Shown one piece after another: positions 53,799 to 64,000 of a stretch of 64,000 nt of DNA; the first letter of the stretch is position 1, and each line of letters opens with the position of its first letter. A program made the translations under genes and the position numbers. The stretch covers positions 3,999,268 through 4,063,267 of the forward strand of contig NW_020654684.1 of the NCBI RefSeq assembly GCF_003589595.1, written 5' to 3'. The notes under the pieces are model-generated. The model saw nothing but the letters and a program-made list of their open reading frames with translations, had not been told where the DNA came from and did no database searches. Origin of the DNA: Hyposmocoma kahamanoa (taxonomy: Eukaryota; Arthropoda; Insecta; Lepidoptera; Cosmopterigidae).

Positions 53799-54722
53799 AG
53801 GCCCATTTAGATGGAGAGAGTTTATCGTCTCGAAGATACGATTATCGAAAGAATATAAAAAACTTTCCTCGTCTAAACATTTGCGATTATCGACCGTCCA
53901 TGTGAGCGATAATCTCCTCGCCTTTCAATATTGAACGTCTCCGTGTAAACAGAACTCGAAAGCAAAAATCGTATTTCGAGTTTCTGTGCCAGCCGTTTCT
54001 ACCACGAGTGCAGCGCGCGAGGGTGTTTTGATTATCACTGCTTTTCTAAGACAAGAATTAATGGAACAAGAGCGAAAAATTTCAAATACCGGTGAGTGAG
54101 TGAGTGCCTCTGTGGTCGAATATAGCGTGGGCAATATAGTATTTAGGGTGCTCTCGTAACGAATATGGCACTCCTTTCTAAATCCAGGATGAAAAGTCGT
54201 GCCCGCACTTTTCAAATAATGGCAAGTTTTTGAGGTACCTATTTGGGGGTGCTCATTACGAACATAGCATTTATTTCTAAATCCAAGATGGCCGACACGA
54301 CTTTTCAAGTAAATGTACTTTTCAATAAACACTCCTCACTAACTCCCCACTCACTCACTCCCTACTCACTCACTCACTCACTCACCACTCACTCACTCAC
54401 TCACTCACCACTCACTCACTCACTCACGCACTCACTCACTCACTCACTCACTCACTCACCCACTCACTCACAACTCACTCACTCACTCACCACTCACTGA
54501 CTCACTCACCCTTCACTCACTCACTCATCACTCACTCACTCACTCACCACTCACTCACGCACCACTCACTGACTCACTCACCCCTCACTCACTCACTCAT
54601 CACTCACTCACTCACTCACCACTCACCACTCACTCACGCACGCCCGCACGCACGCACGCACGCACGCACTCACTCACTCACTCACTCAGTCACTCACGCA
54701 CTCACACACGCACTCACTCGCC
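53799..54722. repeat. tandem duplicate of the transposon left part (unit 2)
   Basis: Repeats 52847-53795 with few substitutions, from AGGCCCATTTAGATGG through the TTCAATAAACACTC boundary and the ACTC array. The duplication therefore includes the terminal repeat itself. Confidence 0.92.
54331..54722 (+). repeat. (ACTC)n array, second copy
   Basis: About 390 bp of imperfect ACTC tetranucleotide repeats, with GCACGCAC variants near the right end, like the first array. Confidence 0.93.
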
Positions 54723-55469
54723 CTATAAATTTATCATAATTGTCAGTTTTGTTTGTGTCAGTAGTTATATAATTTAAAAAAAAATGATAAATCAAAATTA
54801 TATTTCTATACAGTGCAATGAACTTAATATTATCAGCAGTTCCAAATTTGAATGATTTTTGCGTCATTTCGATATATCCATAGTCAATACCGCAGTAATC
54901 ACTGAACTCGAATGGCAATTCTCGCACTCAAAACGGTTCGAACCGATTTGTACGATAATCGTATGAACTTGAAAAAATGTCATACGAGATCGTGTTTAGA
55001 CAAGTCGAAAACTCGTAAGCAAGAATCTCCTTACTACATATTTCTCCGTGTAAACAGTCGAGGAGGCGATTAAGTTGCTTACGAGTCTCGTATGACATAA
55101 TCGTAGGCGAGATTTTAGTTCTTGCCTGAATGTAAACATTATGATACGATAATCTTATGGCGATTATTGCTTACGAGAATCGCCTACGAGTTTTCGTCTC
55201 GAAGCGTGCGAGAAACTCTCCCCATCTAAATGGGCCTTAACTCGCAAAGAACTGCAGAAGTTTGGGCGTGAAGCCTAAAGCTGCCAGGTTTTGTAATAGA
55301 ATATCGTTATTCACAAAACCAAAAGCGGCAAACTACTTGCTCTCCCAAATCCATTTCAGTGCATACGTAATCAATAAGAGAACGTGGTTGGTATTTGTCG
55401 ACCTAGCTACGCGGAAACCGTGTTGACTGTTATGAAAAAGGTTACGGATTTGTCTCGTTATATGGAAGT

Positions 55470-56262
55470 TTAAGTGATATAACTCTTTTACTCCCTATTC
55501 TTGACTATGCCGACGTTTGTTACTTGGATGCGACCGAAGACCTTTTAAACAAACTAGAGCGTCTACAGAACCTGGCTATCAGATTTATTTTCGGTCTCCG
55601 AAAATTTGATCACGTTTCCGAATTTCGTGCTCGGTTAAAATGGCTCCCAATCCGCCTTCGCCGTGATGTGCATATCCTGTCCACCCTTTTTAATATACTT
55701 CATGACCCAAATTCCCCTTCCTACCTACGTTCCCGGTTCCAACTGCTTCCCCCTCCTAGCCGCTCAAGGCGTCCGTGCATCACTAAGATGCTCGTTCGTC
55801 CTAGTTGTAAAACAAATTTCTTTTACAACTCCTTTTCCTCTCGTGCAGCGCAGCTGTGGAACAGACTCCCTTCCCATATTCAGTCTAGTCCGTCAATTGC
55901 TTCCTTCAAGAAAAGGTTGACAGCGCACTTTCTTGCTGAACTCTCTTAATAATAATCATATTTGTATATGTGTAAGTTTATTGATACAATGTATTATACG
56001 TTATGTAGTCTATTTATTTATATACTATTTTAATTATTTAACGGTAATTTTATACATTGCATATTTTATACATGTAGATCATCTTTTGTTATCTCTTTTG
56101 CACGCCGTTCCCCGCTTAAAACCTTTGCTCACACTGCCTTGGGTTGGCTGGAAGAGATCTCTTTTAGAGATAAGTCCACCTTTGCTCATCTTATGTTATT
56201 TTTTTTTGTTTCTGTTTATTTGTTTGGTGCAATAAAGAATATATTATTGTTTCAAATATTTT
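55470..56262 (+). pseudogene. jockey-like LINE C-terminal fragment and 3' UTR
   Basis: LPILDYADVCYLDATEDLLN, KLERLQNLAIRFIFGLRKFD, LKWLPIRLRRDVHIL and RAAQLWNRLPSHIQ, with a stop at 55949. Then comes a ~310-bp UTR (GGTTGGCTGGAAGAGATCTC) ending AATAAAGAATATATTATTG. Nearly the same protein as the minus-strand fragment at 20929-21549. 5' truncated; the remaining frame is intact, so a fairly young insertion. It lies in the opposite-strand LINE. Confidence 0.85.
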
Positions 56263-56742
56263 TCCACAAACCGGTAGTACTGCAATAGGCCTAAAATTGT
56301 GATGTTACAATCAACTCCTGGTTTCGGGATATGTGTCACTCACTAGCATTTCCCTTGTTCCGGGAAAGTCGAATGAGTTAGCGAAAGATTATAGGAATAA
56401 AGCAGTGGCGTAGTAAGCGCAGATATACAATCTTTCATTATGAAAACCGGAATCCCGTCCAGGCCCCCAGCTGAGTGCGTTTTTAAGTCTTTTTATCCGC
56501 GGCCGCCTGCCCACACCCCTGTTTGCCGTTGTGCATAAAGGACTCATCCCGTCGGCGCTGCGTTTTCTTGTCTTTAATGTATTCCCAGAATTTAATAGGA
56601 TCGTCAATTATATTTTTTTACATTACATGTTATTACATGTGCTGCCTGTGTGCATTGTCTATTAAAAATTTTACATGACCTCTGTAATATTTGAACATTG
56701 CTCAATATAAACTACTGGATTCAAAACAGTTTTTTAAACAGT

Positions 56743-56972
56743 TAACTGCCTCCGTGGCCGAACGGTTATCATGTTACCGGACTGCTACGCAGAGGTCCCA
56801 GGTTCGATTCCCGGGCTGGGAGAAATATTTGTCTACTTTTTGTCCTACATTTATTTCTCTCCTGAGTTTGTGTGTAATTTGTGGTTGTCTATGTGTGTCC
56901 ATGGCACCCGCAACACAGGGTTTCCCTAGTGCGAGGCTATGTTGAGTGTGTGTGTTATTATTATTGTTATTA
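56743..56972 (+). repeat. tRNA-derived SINE family 1, copy 6
   Basis: TAACTGCCTCCGTGGCCGAA (head) and CAGGTTCGATTCCCGGGCTG (B box). The body is as in copy 2, ending GTTGAGTGTGTGTG and a (TTA)n tail. Confidence 0.88.
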
Positions 56973-57189
56973 GTTTTCAATGAAAATGTTTATTCTCAAT
57001 ATTTTGTATTATTTCGAGAGTGTACCAAGGATATACATATTTTTTTAAAGATCTCGAATATATATATTTTTTTTCACTCGTACAAATGTTTATAAAACAA
57101 TTCTGTGGCTACGTCTACGTCTTCAGTAGCCAACAGATCCAACCAACCCCAACTGACCCAAAGCTTCATGGAACGCCTCAAAGTAGGGC

Positions 57190-57760
57190 ATTTTTTTTAA
57201 TGTAAAGAAGGAGCCAAACGAGCAGACGAGCCACTTGATGGGAGGTGGTCATCGTCGCCCATGGACATTTGCAACATCAGATGAGTTGCCTATGCGTTGC
57301 CAGCCTTTGAGAGTCCTGTGAACACGCTTTTTGAAGAACCTCATCTCATAGCGCAAAGGAAACACGTTAGGAGGTAGATCATTCCATACCTTGCAGGTTC
57401 GAGGAAGAAACGAACGAGATGCCCGCGTGGTCTTACAATGCCAGGCATCTAAGATGTGGGGATGGACTCTACTGCTTTGGCGGGAAGTGCGACGGTAGAA
57501 ACGAGATGGTGGCACCAGTTCCAAAAGTTCCTCAGAGCATTCTCCATAATAAAGACGGTAGAACACACAGAGAGAGCCAACGTATCTCCGTAGGCTAGGG
57601 GGCTCCACACCGTCTACGAGTTTGGGATCGTCGATAATATGAACAGCCCTACGTTGGATGGAGTTAAGTGGGTTAAACTGGTATTTGGGAGCCCCTGCCC
57701 AGAGATGCGAGCAATACTCCATATGGGGCCGTACTTGTGTTTTATATAACAAAAGTCTAA
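57190..57760 (-). pseudogene. LINE ORF2 C-terminus
   Basis: An open 167-codon minus frame (57752-57249): YKTQVRPHMEYCSHLWAGAP, NSIQRRAVHIIDDP, SLCVFYRLYYGECSEELLEL, SFLPRTCKVWNDLPPNVFPL and FKKRVHRTLKGWQR. This is the standard C-terminus of a widespread lepidopteran LINE. The left end continues into the 3' UTR (to about 57190). 5' truncated. Confidence 0.85.
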
Positions 57761-60700
57761 TTCACATCTAATGAGATCAATAACGTCTCGAGTTATAATA
57801 AAAAAAACAACAACAATACAAATACCCTAAAATAAATATACATATTTTAGATACTAGCAATTAAACATCTTTTCTTTCAGTCTGATTCTCTATTCAAGAT
57901 GTTCCCACATCTGAGTGAAAAGTCTGATGATGCTTATCATAGGTATCCAGCGGCGATTGGCACTTGCCCGCCCCAGTGCTAAGAATTATTGAAATTGCGT
58001 AGTATATGAATTATTATTATAAAAGAACGAGCGTGCATGAAAGCATTGACGTGTGTTATTCAGGAGAAAGAAGTGCGTCAGAATAGTAGCAAATGGCAGG
58101 CTATGGTCTCTGCCTACCCGTGGGAAAAGGGCGTGAAATGTACGTAAGTGTTTCTTGTAGTTCATGTGAACAATTTACCAGCAAGTAGTTTCCGATATTA
58201 TTGTAATATTGCTACGAAACGTTATCACATATCAACAGTATCTCTTTATAATAAATGGATACAAAATCAAGTGATGTGGCCATCAAATAATATTGTCATG
58301 GAACTAAATTAACTCCGACTGTTGTTTCGAGTGCAGTTGTTGTGCAGTGCAAGTTGCTAAAGACGGCGTTTGCCGCCGAAATTCAGAGACAAATATAATG
58401 CGACTGAAAATTACATGTATTGAAAAAGTTTGGGCGACGGCAGATCGTCAATTTCTCGCGCTTAAAGTGTCAACTCGTCTTGCATAGCCCACTTCCCGCG
58501 CTGCAAACATTGTACTATTTTAACTTCCCTCCATAAACGAAAATAAAACATTATTATTACGATAATTTTCTTAAAAGCTAGTAGCAAAAAAAAATTAAGT
58601 GTGGAGTAACAATTATGCCATAGTATGTAATATCATTTGCACTGGTATGTGTGCTCGGTTCAAACTTGGAACACAGAAGTGTATAACCTCAGGTGCTGGC
58701 GTTGCGTATCGGGGCGGGTTTCAATAAAGTAATGCCTGTTCCCAGTGAGAGCACAGTCCCCCGCGCCCTCGGCCCGCCCCGCCCCGCGCCTCTTGCGACC
58801 TCCGACCTGCGGCTCGTTATTGCCGTCATCAATCATCGCGGTTACAACTCCCCCTTGCCACTACCCTCCCCAACTTGATCACTCGGCAACTACACCGTGT
58901 TAAAAACAATTAGCTCTACTTAATTGATTTAAGAGTTACCTACTGACACTGTATCCGATCCATCGTGCTCTGGTACCTGCACGCACAACCATCTATTTAT
59001 CTAACCTCACGTACACGTAGTTGACAGATATGGAGTTGAAACCAAACCGAAGAAGTTAATGATCTAGTTAAGGTGAACTCCTGCGCCGCACTGGCAACTG
59101 GCAGAAGGCGTTCAACAATGGGTTACAATTGTTAACATCTATGTCTATTTCCATACGAATGTGCGACGATTGCTGAAGTCGAGATTTAAGAGCCCGTAAT
59201 TACGTCCAACGTGCACGGTTTACTGCCACAGAGTCCTTCAATATATAATAACCTTAAATTAGTTTGGGGTGAAATCTCCGATTTAGCTATAGCAATTCCA
59301 CGACTAGGGGAGACGTGCGCCAGTTTCCATGTCACCGCGACGTTCTTGTTTTGATATGCGGCGAGATGACATCATTGTCTACGGAAGTAAGCAAGGCGAC
59401 ATCGCGGGAACAGGTTGCTCGTGCGAAGTAGGGTAGTAGAAGGGCGATGACGCCAAAGAGCTGCACAGTGCACTTCGGCGGTGGCGGCATAGGGGGAGGG
59501 ACGCGCAGAGGGGCGGGCGCCGCGACGCCGGTCGACGACCGTGATAATTAATTCGCCGGGCGCCCTAATCCCGTTCGCGACCCTTGCTGCCGTCATGCTA
59601 ATAAATCGTTCCACTTTATCGTGATTATGACCCTAATAGGACCGGCCGCTGTGGTTCCACGGCGTCGTTCCCGAAATTCAGATTTATTTAACTGCGCCAT
59701 AGGAGATTGTTGCGGGAAATCCCGCGACCGTATGATCCAACCTTCATTATTGGAAATTGGGAAGCGTCGTGTTCGCGTGTAAAAAAGGTTTGGAAAAATG
59801 ATAGAATTTGAGGAATTTATGGATGCAAATGTCGTTGACCCTTCTCGCCGCCCTCCCGCTTTGGCCGCGAGCCAAGCGCCGCCCGCCCCCGCGACCGCTG
59901 CATGAATGAGTGCCGCCGCATCTCTATTACACGTACGTTGATAATTATCAGAATTGGAGCGTGCGAAGCTGAGTCGAATCTCGTTCTGCTAGTTAGCAGT
60001 AGTGGTAGGAGAGCTCCTTGTGAAAGAGTTCGTCCAGGGAAGTACTGCCTTATCGATAACCTTACCAATGGCTGCAACCAAGCAAAAAAAAATGTGAGCA
60101 TTAGATACTGCGTTCCGGATTGAAAGCACATGGGACTTGTCATGGCGACTTTGCGTCCCATACACATATGAAAGTTCGTCCAACAGATTTACATCATGAA
60201 AAAAAAAAAATCGGGGGAATTTCAATTACGTCTGGTCGTGTGTGCCTCATTGGCATTAATGAAAAACTTAATATAGAATATAATAATGATGACGCATGAA
60301 AGTATGATTTTCTAGTGTGTCGGGCCGACGAACTGGGCCACCGCTGACGTCACCCGCTGCCAACGGGCGCGGGGACAAGACGCGGGACGCGGGGCGCGCA
60401 TATGCATTCTCTACACAATGTACTCTATAAATGCAGTCGTGTATACTTCGATTCCTGAGGTCGCGGAAATAGTCACAATCGAGTTATTCCAATTCTCCTC
60501 ACGGCTGTAATTCGTTACAACTTACGATGCTGTTTCAACAACCACATTCTCCATTTCATCTCAACTCCTAGCACGACAACGACGATGACGCGACACGGGC
60601 GCCAGGTGCGTGCCGCATTCGGCCGAGAACGTGGCTCGTGATGTCACCGTGACTCACGGCGCGTCGCGTCGTCGCGCGCTTTTGCAACATTCGGCGCGCG

Positions 60701-61264
60701 CCTTTCGGCCCCATTGACACTCACTCGTCGCGTCCTCGATGACGCAACGATTCGTGGCGTGTTGTGCCACTCGGGAGGTGCTTACTCGCAGGTAGGCGGC
60801 TCATTAGCAGAAGTGGGTTTAATCGAGAAACAGTACACCGAGATGCATTAAGTATCACTTATTCGTATAGATGGCCGCAGCTACGGTAATTTATCTATGT
60901 TTGCGAAACGAGGGCAGCTATTTATGGGTCGCCCTAGGCCGGCCGGCGTGCGTCCTTCGCCCCGCGCCCGCGCCGGCGGCTAATTGCCCCGCGTCCTGCG
61001 GCCTCGCGCTCGTACTAAAATTGATTCACAGCGTGCGCTCCCGCGGCTCCCCTGCTGCACTCGTGCACTCTCCGCTTGTGGGTGCGCCAGCCAGCAATGC
61101 ATAGTTCGATTACTCGGCATATGGCAACTTTCCTGCTACGAACTATCGTACTTTGAATTGCTTGCAAGTGGCGGAGAGTGAGTGGACACCGCCAAGGGGG
61201 CAAGTTTCAATGGAGTTTAATGCTTCAACACTCAAACGCGGTGTGGAAACTCGCAACTTTACAT
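57761..61264. other. repeat-poor, GC-richer sequence upstream of visible rk exons
   Basis: 3.5 kb with few recognisable repeats: one short GGTCTCTGCCTACCC repeat at 58095-58160. Several CpG-rich blocks occur (58735-58810, 59455-59610, 59830-59900, 60315-60400, 60640-60740, 60940-61080). A consensus CRE, TGACGTCA, is at 60345-60352, and CTATAAAT at 60425-60432 is TATA-like. No LRR N-cap exon or signal peptide found on either strand. Plausible regulatory region of rk, by position only. Confidence 0.35.
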
Positions 61265-61960
61265 CAACAATTTATTTCATTTTTATTTTTTTATTTTAAT
61301 TAATGGAAGACCAACGGTCATCTTACAGAACAAAAACTCACATAAAGATGGAGAGCCAACTGTAGGTCCACACCAGTAGACACACATTAAGTTGAAATGA
61401 ATGAGCCTTAAATTATAACTAAGTATATATAACCATTTAATATACTATATCAAATTCGCAATACCAATAAAATAAAACACGTATGTACTCGCCTCGTAAA
61501 ATAAATTATTAATAAGACGCTTTACCGATGCAATACTAGAGTTAAAAAGGTCAATATCAACCTGCTTAGCTGTTACTCGCACGTAAGAGGTTGCATTCCG
61601 CCGAAAGTTCGAAAAGGGCCGGAGGTACGCACGGAAGTGAGTTAAACCTAAGGGTCTTTGTAGGGACTCTAAGCGAAATCTTGGACACGAGTTCCGGGGA
61701 ATCCGTAGCATCAGAATCAATTTTGTGTAAAAATACAAGGTCTGCAAATTTGACATCGCACTTCCAGGATGGGGCAAAAGATGACGTTTCTTGCATATTT
61801 CGAGATAATTATTTGACTCGTACCGTTCCCTAGTTCGAAAACATAAAAACTTAATAAATCTTCTTTGCACATTTTCATTTCGAGAAATATAGATAAGGGC
61901 TCCTGCGATGCGTATTCCAGGTGGCTTCGGCCTTGTTCTCACAAATGTCGTTGCCGACAT
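61265..61960 (-). pseudogene. jockey-like LINE C-terminus and 3' UTR
   Basis: Minus frame 61960-61445: NVQRRFIKFLCFRTRERYES, NYLEICKKRHLLPHPGS and NLQTLYFYTKLI, a LINE thumb/C-terminal pattern (VQRRF.KFL.F..). The 3' UTR continues to about 61265, where an A-rich tail (T/A run on plus, 61265-61300) is seen. 5' truncated. Confidence 0.7.
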
Positions 61961-62184
61961 GTTGCACCAGTAATAGCCAAGGCGTGCACATTGTGGGCAT
62001 GTTTTATTTAGTATTCACTCGTTGTGAGGGTCAGTGGCCACTGGCTACACTAGGTGTGCGTATTTTTGTGACGGCAATCGCAGACGCGCTCTCAAATTTT
62101 ACGGTAGATGGTATTTAACATTGTTTAGTCCAAGGGAATCTTCACGTCCGCGTCGTCGACAGTACGTTTAGAATTACAGCTGTA

Positions 62185-62430
62185 ATTTTTTTTTTATTGA
62201 ATGTCAGAATGTTTCACCACCGTGATATTATTTTATTATTTTTTGTGAAATTACTCAACGCTAGTGCGTTTTAACTAGTGTTTGTTATAATTATTAGTAC
62301 ACGGCTAAAAAGTCGTCGAAAAGCAAATACCTTTTGTATCGAGAGGTTCGCTGGTTCGTTCCGTGGCTTAGTTGGCATAGCGACTGGCACAGTTTGCTAG
62401 GAGACGTCGGTTCGAACACTTTTGTTCTAA
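62185..62430 (+). repeat. composite repeat with tRNA-like head (family 3), copy 2
   Basis: TTTATTGAATGTCAGAATGT and TTGTGAAATTACTCAACG (62195-62265), TTGTTATAATTATTAG, then a plus-strand tRNA-like part CCGTGGCTTAGTTGGCATAG..GACGTCGGTTCGAAC (62360-62415). In the 37.1-kb copy the tRNA-like part is in the opposite orientation relative to the shared module. Confidence 0.55.
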
Positions 62431-63339
62431 GTGTTGAATGTTTCTTTAATAATTACGAGTATTACTGTTGTACTTAAATAACAAATAGGTAATGATTTGT
62501 AACACTGGACCACCAGAATCATCACAAATCTCATGTAACAGCGAGAATTATAAGCGCATTCGATAGAAAAGGATAAAATACCACGTCCTATTATACGATA
62601 TTGTGTGTACGTGTTTTTGCGAGTGGTTATTAGAGGTAGGTGAGAGGCGCGACAGGTGACCGTTCTCTCATAGCGGCCGCAAGTGTCCGTCGGCGGCATA
62701 GCGTAATGCGCAGTGTTCTGCCTTCGCGCGTACATGCGCCAGCGGCGACACGACTTGTTCCGCGCGGAGGTCGCCCGCGCCCCCTGCGCCCTCGCAATCA
62801 CCAGCCGGCGTTGCTGTGTTTGTGCCGCTCCGGCTCGACTCGATGTGAAAGTATTAAAAGCGCTCGCGGGCATTCTGCGCGCCGTTGATTAAAAGCTGCC
62901 TTGTCTCCTCGTGTCCCCGCGCCCCCCGCCACCATCAATCACGAGGCGACGTTGCGGACACTGCCGGTTATTATCAACCCTCGCCCTGCGTCCCGCCTAT
63001 GCCTTTTATGCTCTATCACTGTACCTACAAGGAAGGAACGACGTCAAAATTAAAAATATTGAAACGCACATCATGACAAGACGTCACATGCGACCGACCC
63101 GGCGACCGCCTCACGGGAGTAAAGTTGCGAGAAGTAATGAAACTTGTATGATAAATTGACTAGTTTATATCTATAGCTGGTTATGAGACAATCAAACAAC
63201 CACGAACTAGAGAACTCATCCCGCGAGAGCCCAATCTCAGCCCGTGCATGCGGGCGAAGATCTTTGTTAGGAGAAATAGACCTTTTGAACTTCTACGTCC
63301 CGAAATTCCGCGACTACAATCCCTTGCCGTCGCTCTGGT
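62431..63339. other. unassigned, GC-rich in the middle
   Basis: GC-rich 62640-62990 with several open frames that show no family motifs. No splice-supported exon was found. Confidence 0.35.
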
Positions 63340-63640
63340 CTCACAGTCAAAATTCAAATCATCTTTATTTCATAAGTAAGCAAATTGTACTTGAAATCGT
63401 TTGATTAAATTATACCGCTCATTCGTAAGGCAGAGATTCCCCTGAGAAGAGTGAGCAAGAAATTCTAGGGGTTGCTCTTTTTGAACATACATTTGACTCA
63501 GGTCACTCACAATTATACTCCTGTCCTTGGTACAATGTAGTCTCGTATTATTTGGGAAGGCCCGAGCGCGAGCGGCTTTACCATTAATGAAACGAATCGC
63601 TCTCGATGCACAAAACGCGTTTGGCTTCATCGCACAACTG
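63340..63640 (-). pseudogene. LINE or retroposon 3' end
   Basis: Minus-strand frame 63630-63370 (SRAIRFINGKAARARAFPNN, SDLSQMYVQKEQPLEFLAHS), followed by AATAAAGATGATTTGAATTTTGAC-type tail sequence (plus 63343-63372). Tail structure and the recurring FINGK..RARAFPNN pattern suggest a LINE 3' fragment; identity uncertain. Confidence 0.45.
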
Positions 63641-64000
63641 TCGTTGACACCGTCTCTTGTTTCGCAGGCTGATTGACGACAACATGTTTCACTAGAACGT
63701 ACAAATTTGCATGCTTATTTCAAAAAGACATAAATACCAGGTGCATCGTGGCGGTTCTATGGCGGTGTAAGTAGGGAGGTGTGTTCAGTTCAATTATGAT
63801 TATTGTACGATTATTGTGAGTACGTTTTGTTTTAATAAAAGAAAATGTTGTTTATAACTTTGCAAAATTTGTGAATTTTGCAAAAAATAACACACAACAT
63901 GAATTGTGCGTCTTACGCTGAAATTAAATTTACCCATCTTTCCATGATATTACTTTATACAGTCTGTCTTAGTTGGAACGTTGCGCTCGCGTTGCACTCG
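63641..64000. other. unassigned right edge
   Basis: AT-rich sequence with short symmetrical TTTGCAAAATTTGTGAATTTTGCAAA-like motif (63860-63886). No gene seen. Confidence 0.35.

Larger units (their letters stand above)
52847..55237. mobile_element. PIF/Harbinger-like non-autonomous transposon with tetranucleotide arrays
   Basis: 2391-bp element. Left terminus AGGCCCATTTAGATGGAGAG; right terminus, read in complement, AGGCCCATTTAGATGGGGAG, both continuing AGTTTCTCG. A TAA trinucleotide flanks each side (52844-52846 and 55238-55240), fitting the 3-bp TWA targets of PIF/Harbinger. Subterminal palindromic ACGAG/CTCGT motifs are dense at 54930-55210. No transposase. The left 950 bp, terminus included, is tandemly duplicated (unit 2 starts 53799), and each unit ends in an ACTC array. 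Confidence 0.72.
52330..56620 (-). pseudogene. jockey-like LINE RT copy interrupted by two insertions
   Basis: Minus-strand pieces in order. 56600-56265: IKFWEYIKDKK, GLDGIP-like and FRPIAVLPVCGKIFE. 55460-55241: NSQHGFRVARSTNTNHV, FVNNDILLQNLAALGFTPKL. 52843-52330: LDREQIRDFGLLHNSRVAKV, KLEYGYPLGSSRKKYNFIVE. This is one RT reading from fingers to C-terminus. The gaps are filled by a plus-strand LINE (about 55470-56262) and a TIR transposon (52847-55237). Stops and frameshifts are frequent. Related to the copy at 25660-26614. Confidence 0.72.

Noticed and set aside
53398..54722. ORFs with repeated HSLTHSL residues
   Set aside because: They are translations of the ACTC tetranucleotide arrays.
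61015..61100. Possible rk LRR N-cap exon ending CT^GTGAATC
   Set aside because: The frame in the right phase (ALLAGAPTSGECTSAAGEPR) lacks the Cys spacing of an LRR N-cap and has no supporting acceptor or signal peptide.
62427..62873. 148-codon minus ORF in a GC-rich region
   Set aside because: No family motif, basic low-complexity composition, and the GC-rich context produces long open frames on several strands.

Overview
The window reads as a piece of a lepidopteran (moth or butterfly) nuclear genome. It shows intron-split host coding sequence with GT-AG junctions, an AT-rich background with GC-rich exons, and dense non-LTR retrotransposons (jockey-like and RTE-like). It also holds Tc1/mariner, hAT-like and PIF/Harbinger-like DNA transposons, tRNA-derived SINEs, and repeat tails I recognise from Lepidoptera. 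No prokaryotic genes or CRISPR arrays were seen.

Host gene. The only host gene I can support is on the minus strand. Eleven small exons (66-177 bp) between 41477 and 3955 encode about 394 residues forming 16 leucine-rich repeats. Every exon length is a multiple of 3, every intron is phase 2, and every junction splits a Leu codon. The order and shape of the repeats match type-B leucine-rich-repeat GPCRs (vertebrate LGR4/5/6, insect rickets), including a degenerate pair ending in a Cys-containing repeat and the short PDLRAC repeat. I therefore call it the ectodomain of the bursicon receptor rickets (rk/LGR2). The last LRR, hinge and seven-helix exons should lie left of position 1. The signal peptide and LRR N-cap exon were not found between 41478 and 64000, so the first intron is probably longer than 22 kb.

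Mobile DNA. Left edge: an open 381-codon LINE endonuclease (minus) beside a decayed RT (plus), then a mariner remnant. 9.0-12.3 kb: an RTE-like LINE with an intact 1006-codon ORF inserted in a SINE with a 19-bp target duplication. 13.8-15.5 kb: a hAT-like element 15 bp upstream of an rk exon. 19.2-21.6 kb: a LINE tail split by an intact DD41D Tc1/mariner-type element. 24.8-40.5 kb: a 16-kb rk intron packed with LINE, SINE and MITE debris. 43.4-50.2 kb: tandem ~390-bp units abutting a LINE that is split by a DD36E Tc1-like element with ~230-bp inverted repeats. 52.3-56.6 kb: a nest of one LINE interrupted by a second LINE and by a PIF/Harbinger-like element carrying tetranucleotide arrays. 57.8-61.2 and 62.4-63.3 kb are comparatively repeat-poor and GC-richer, and are candidates for regulatory sequence of rk.

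Limits: family names rest on motifs read by eye. No alignment, search or expression data were available, and boundaries of decayed repeats are approximate.
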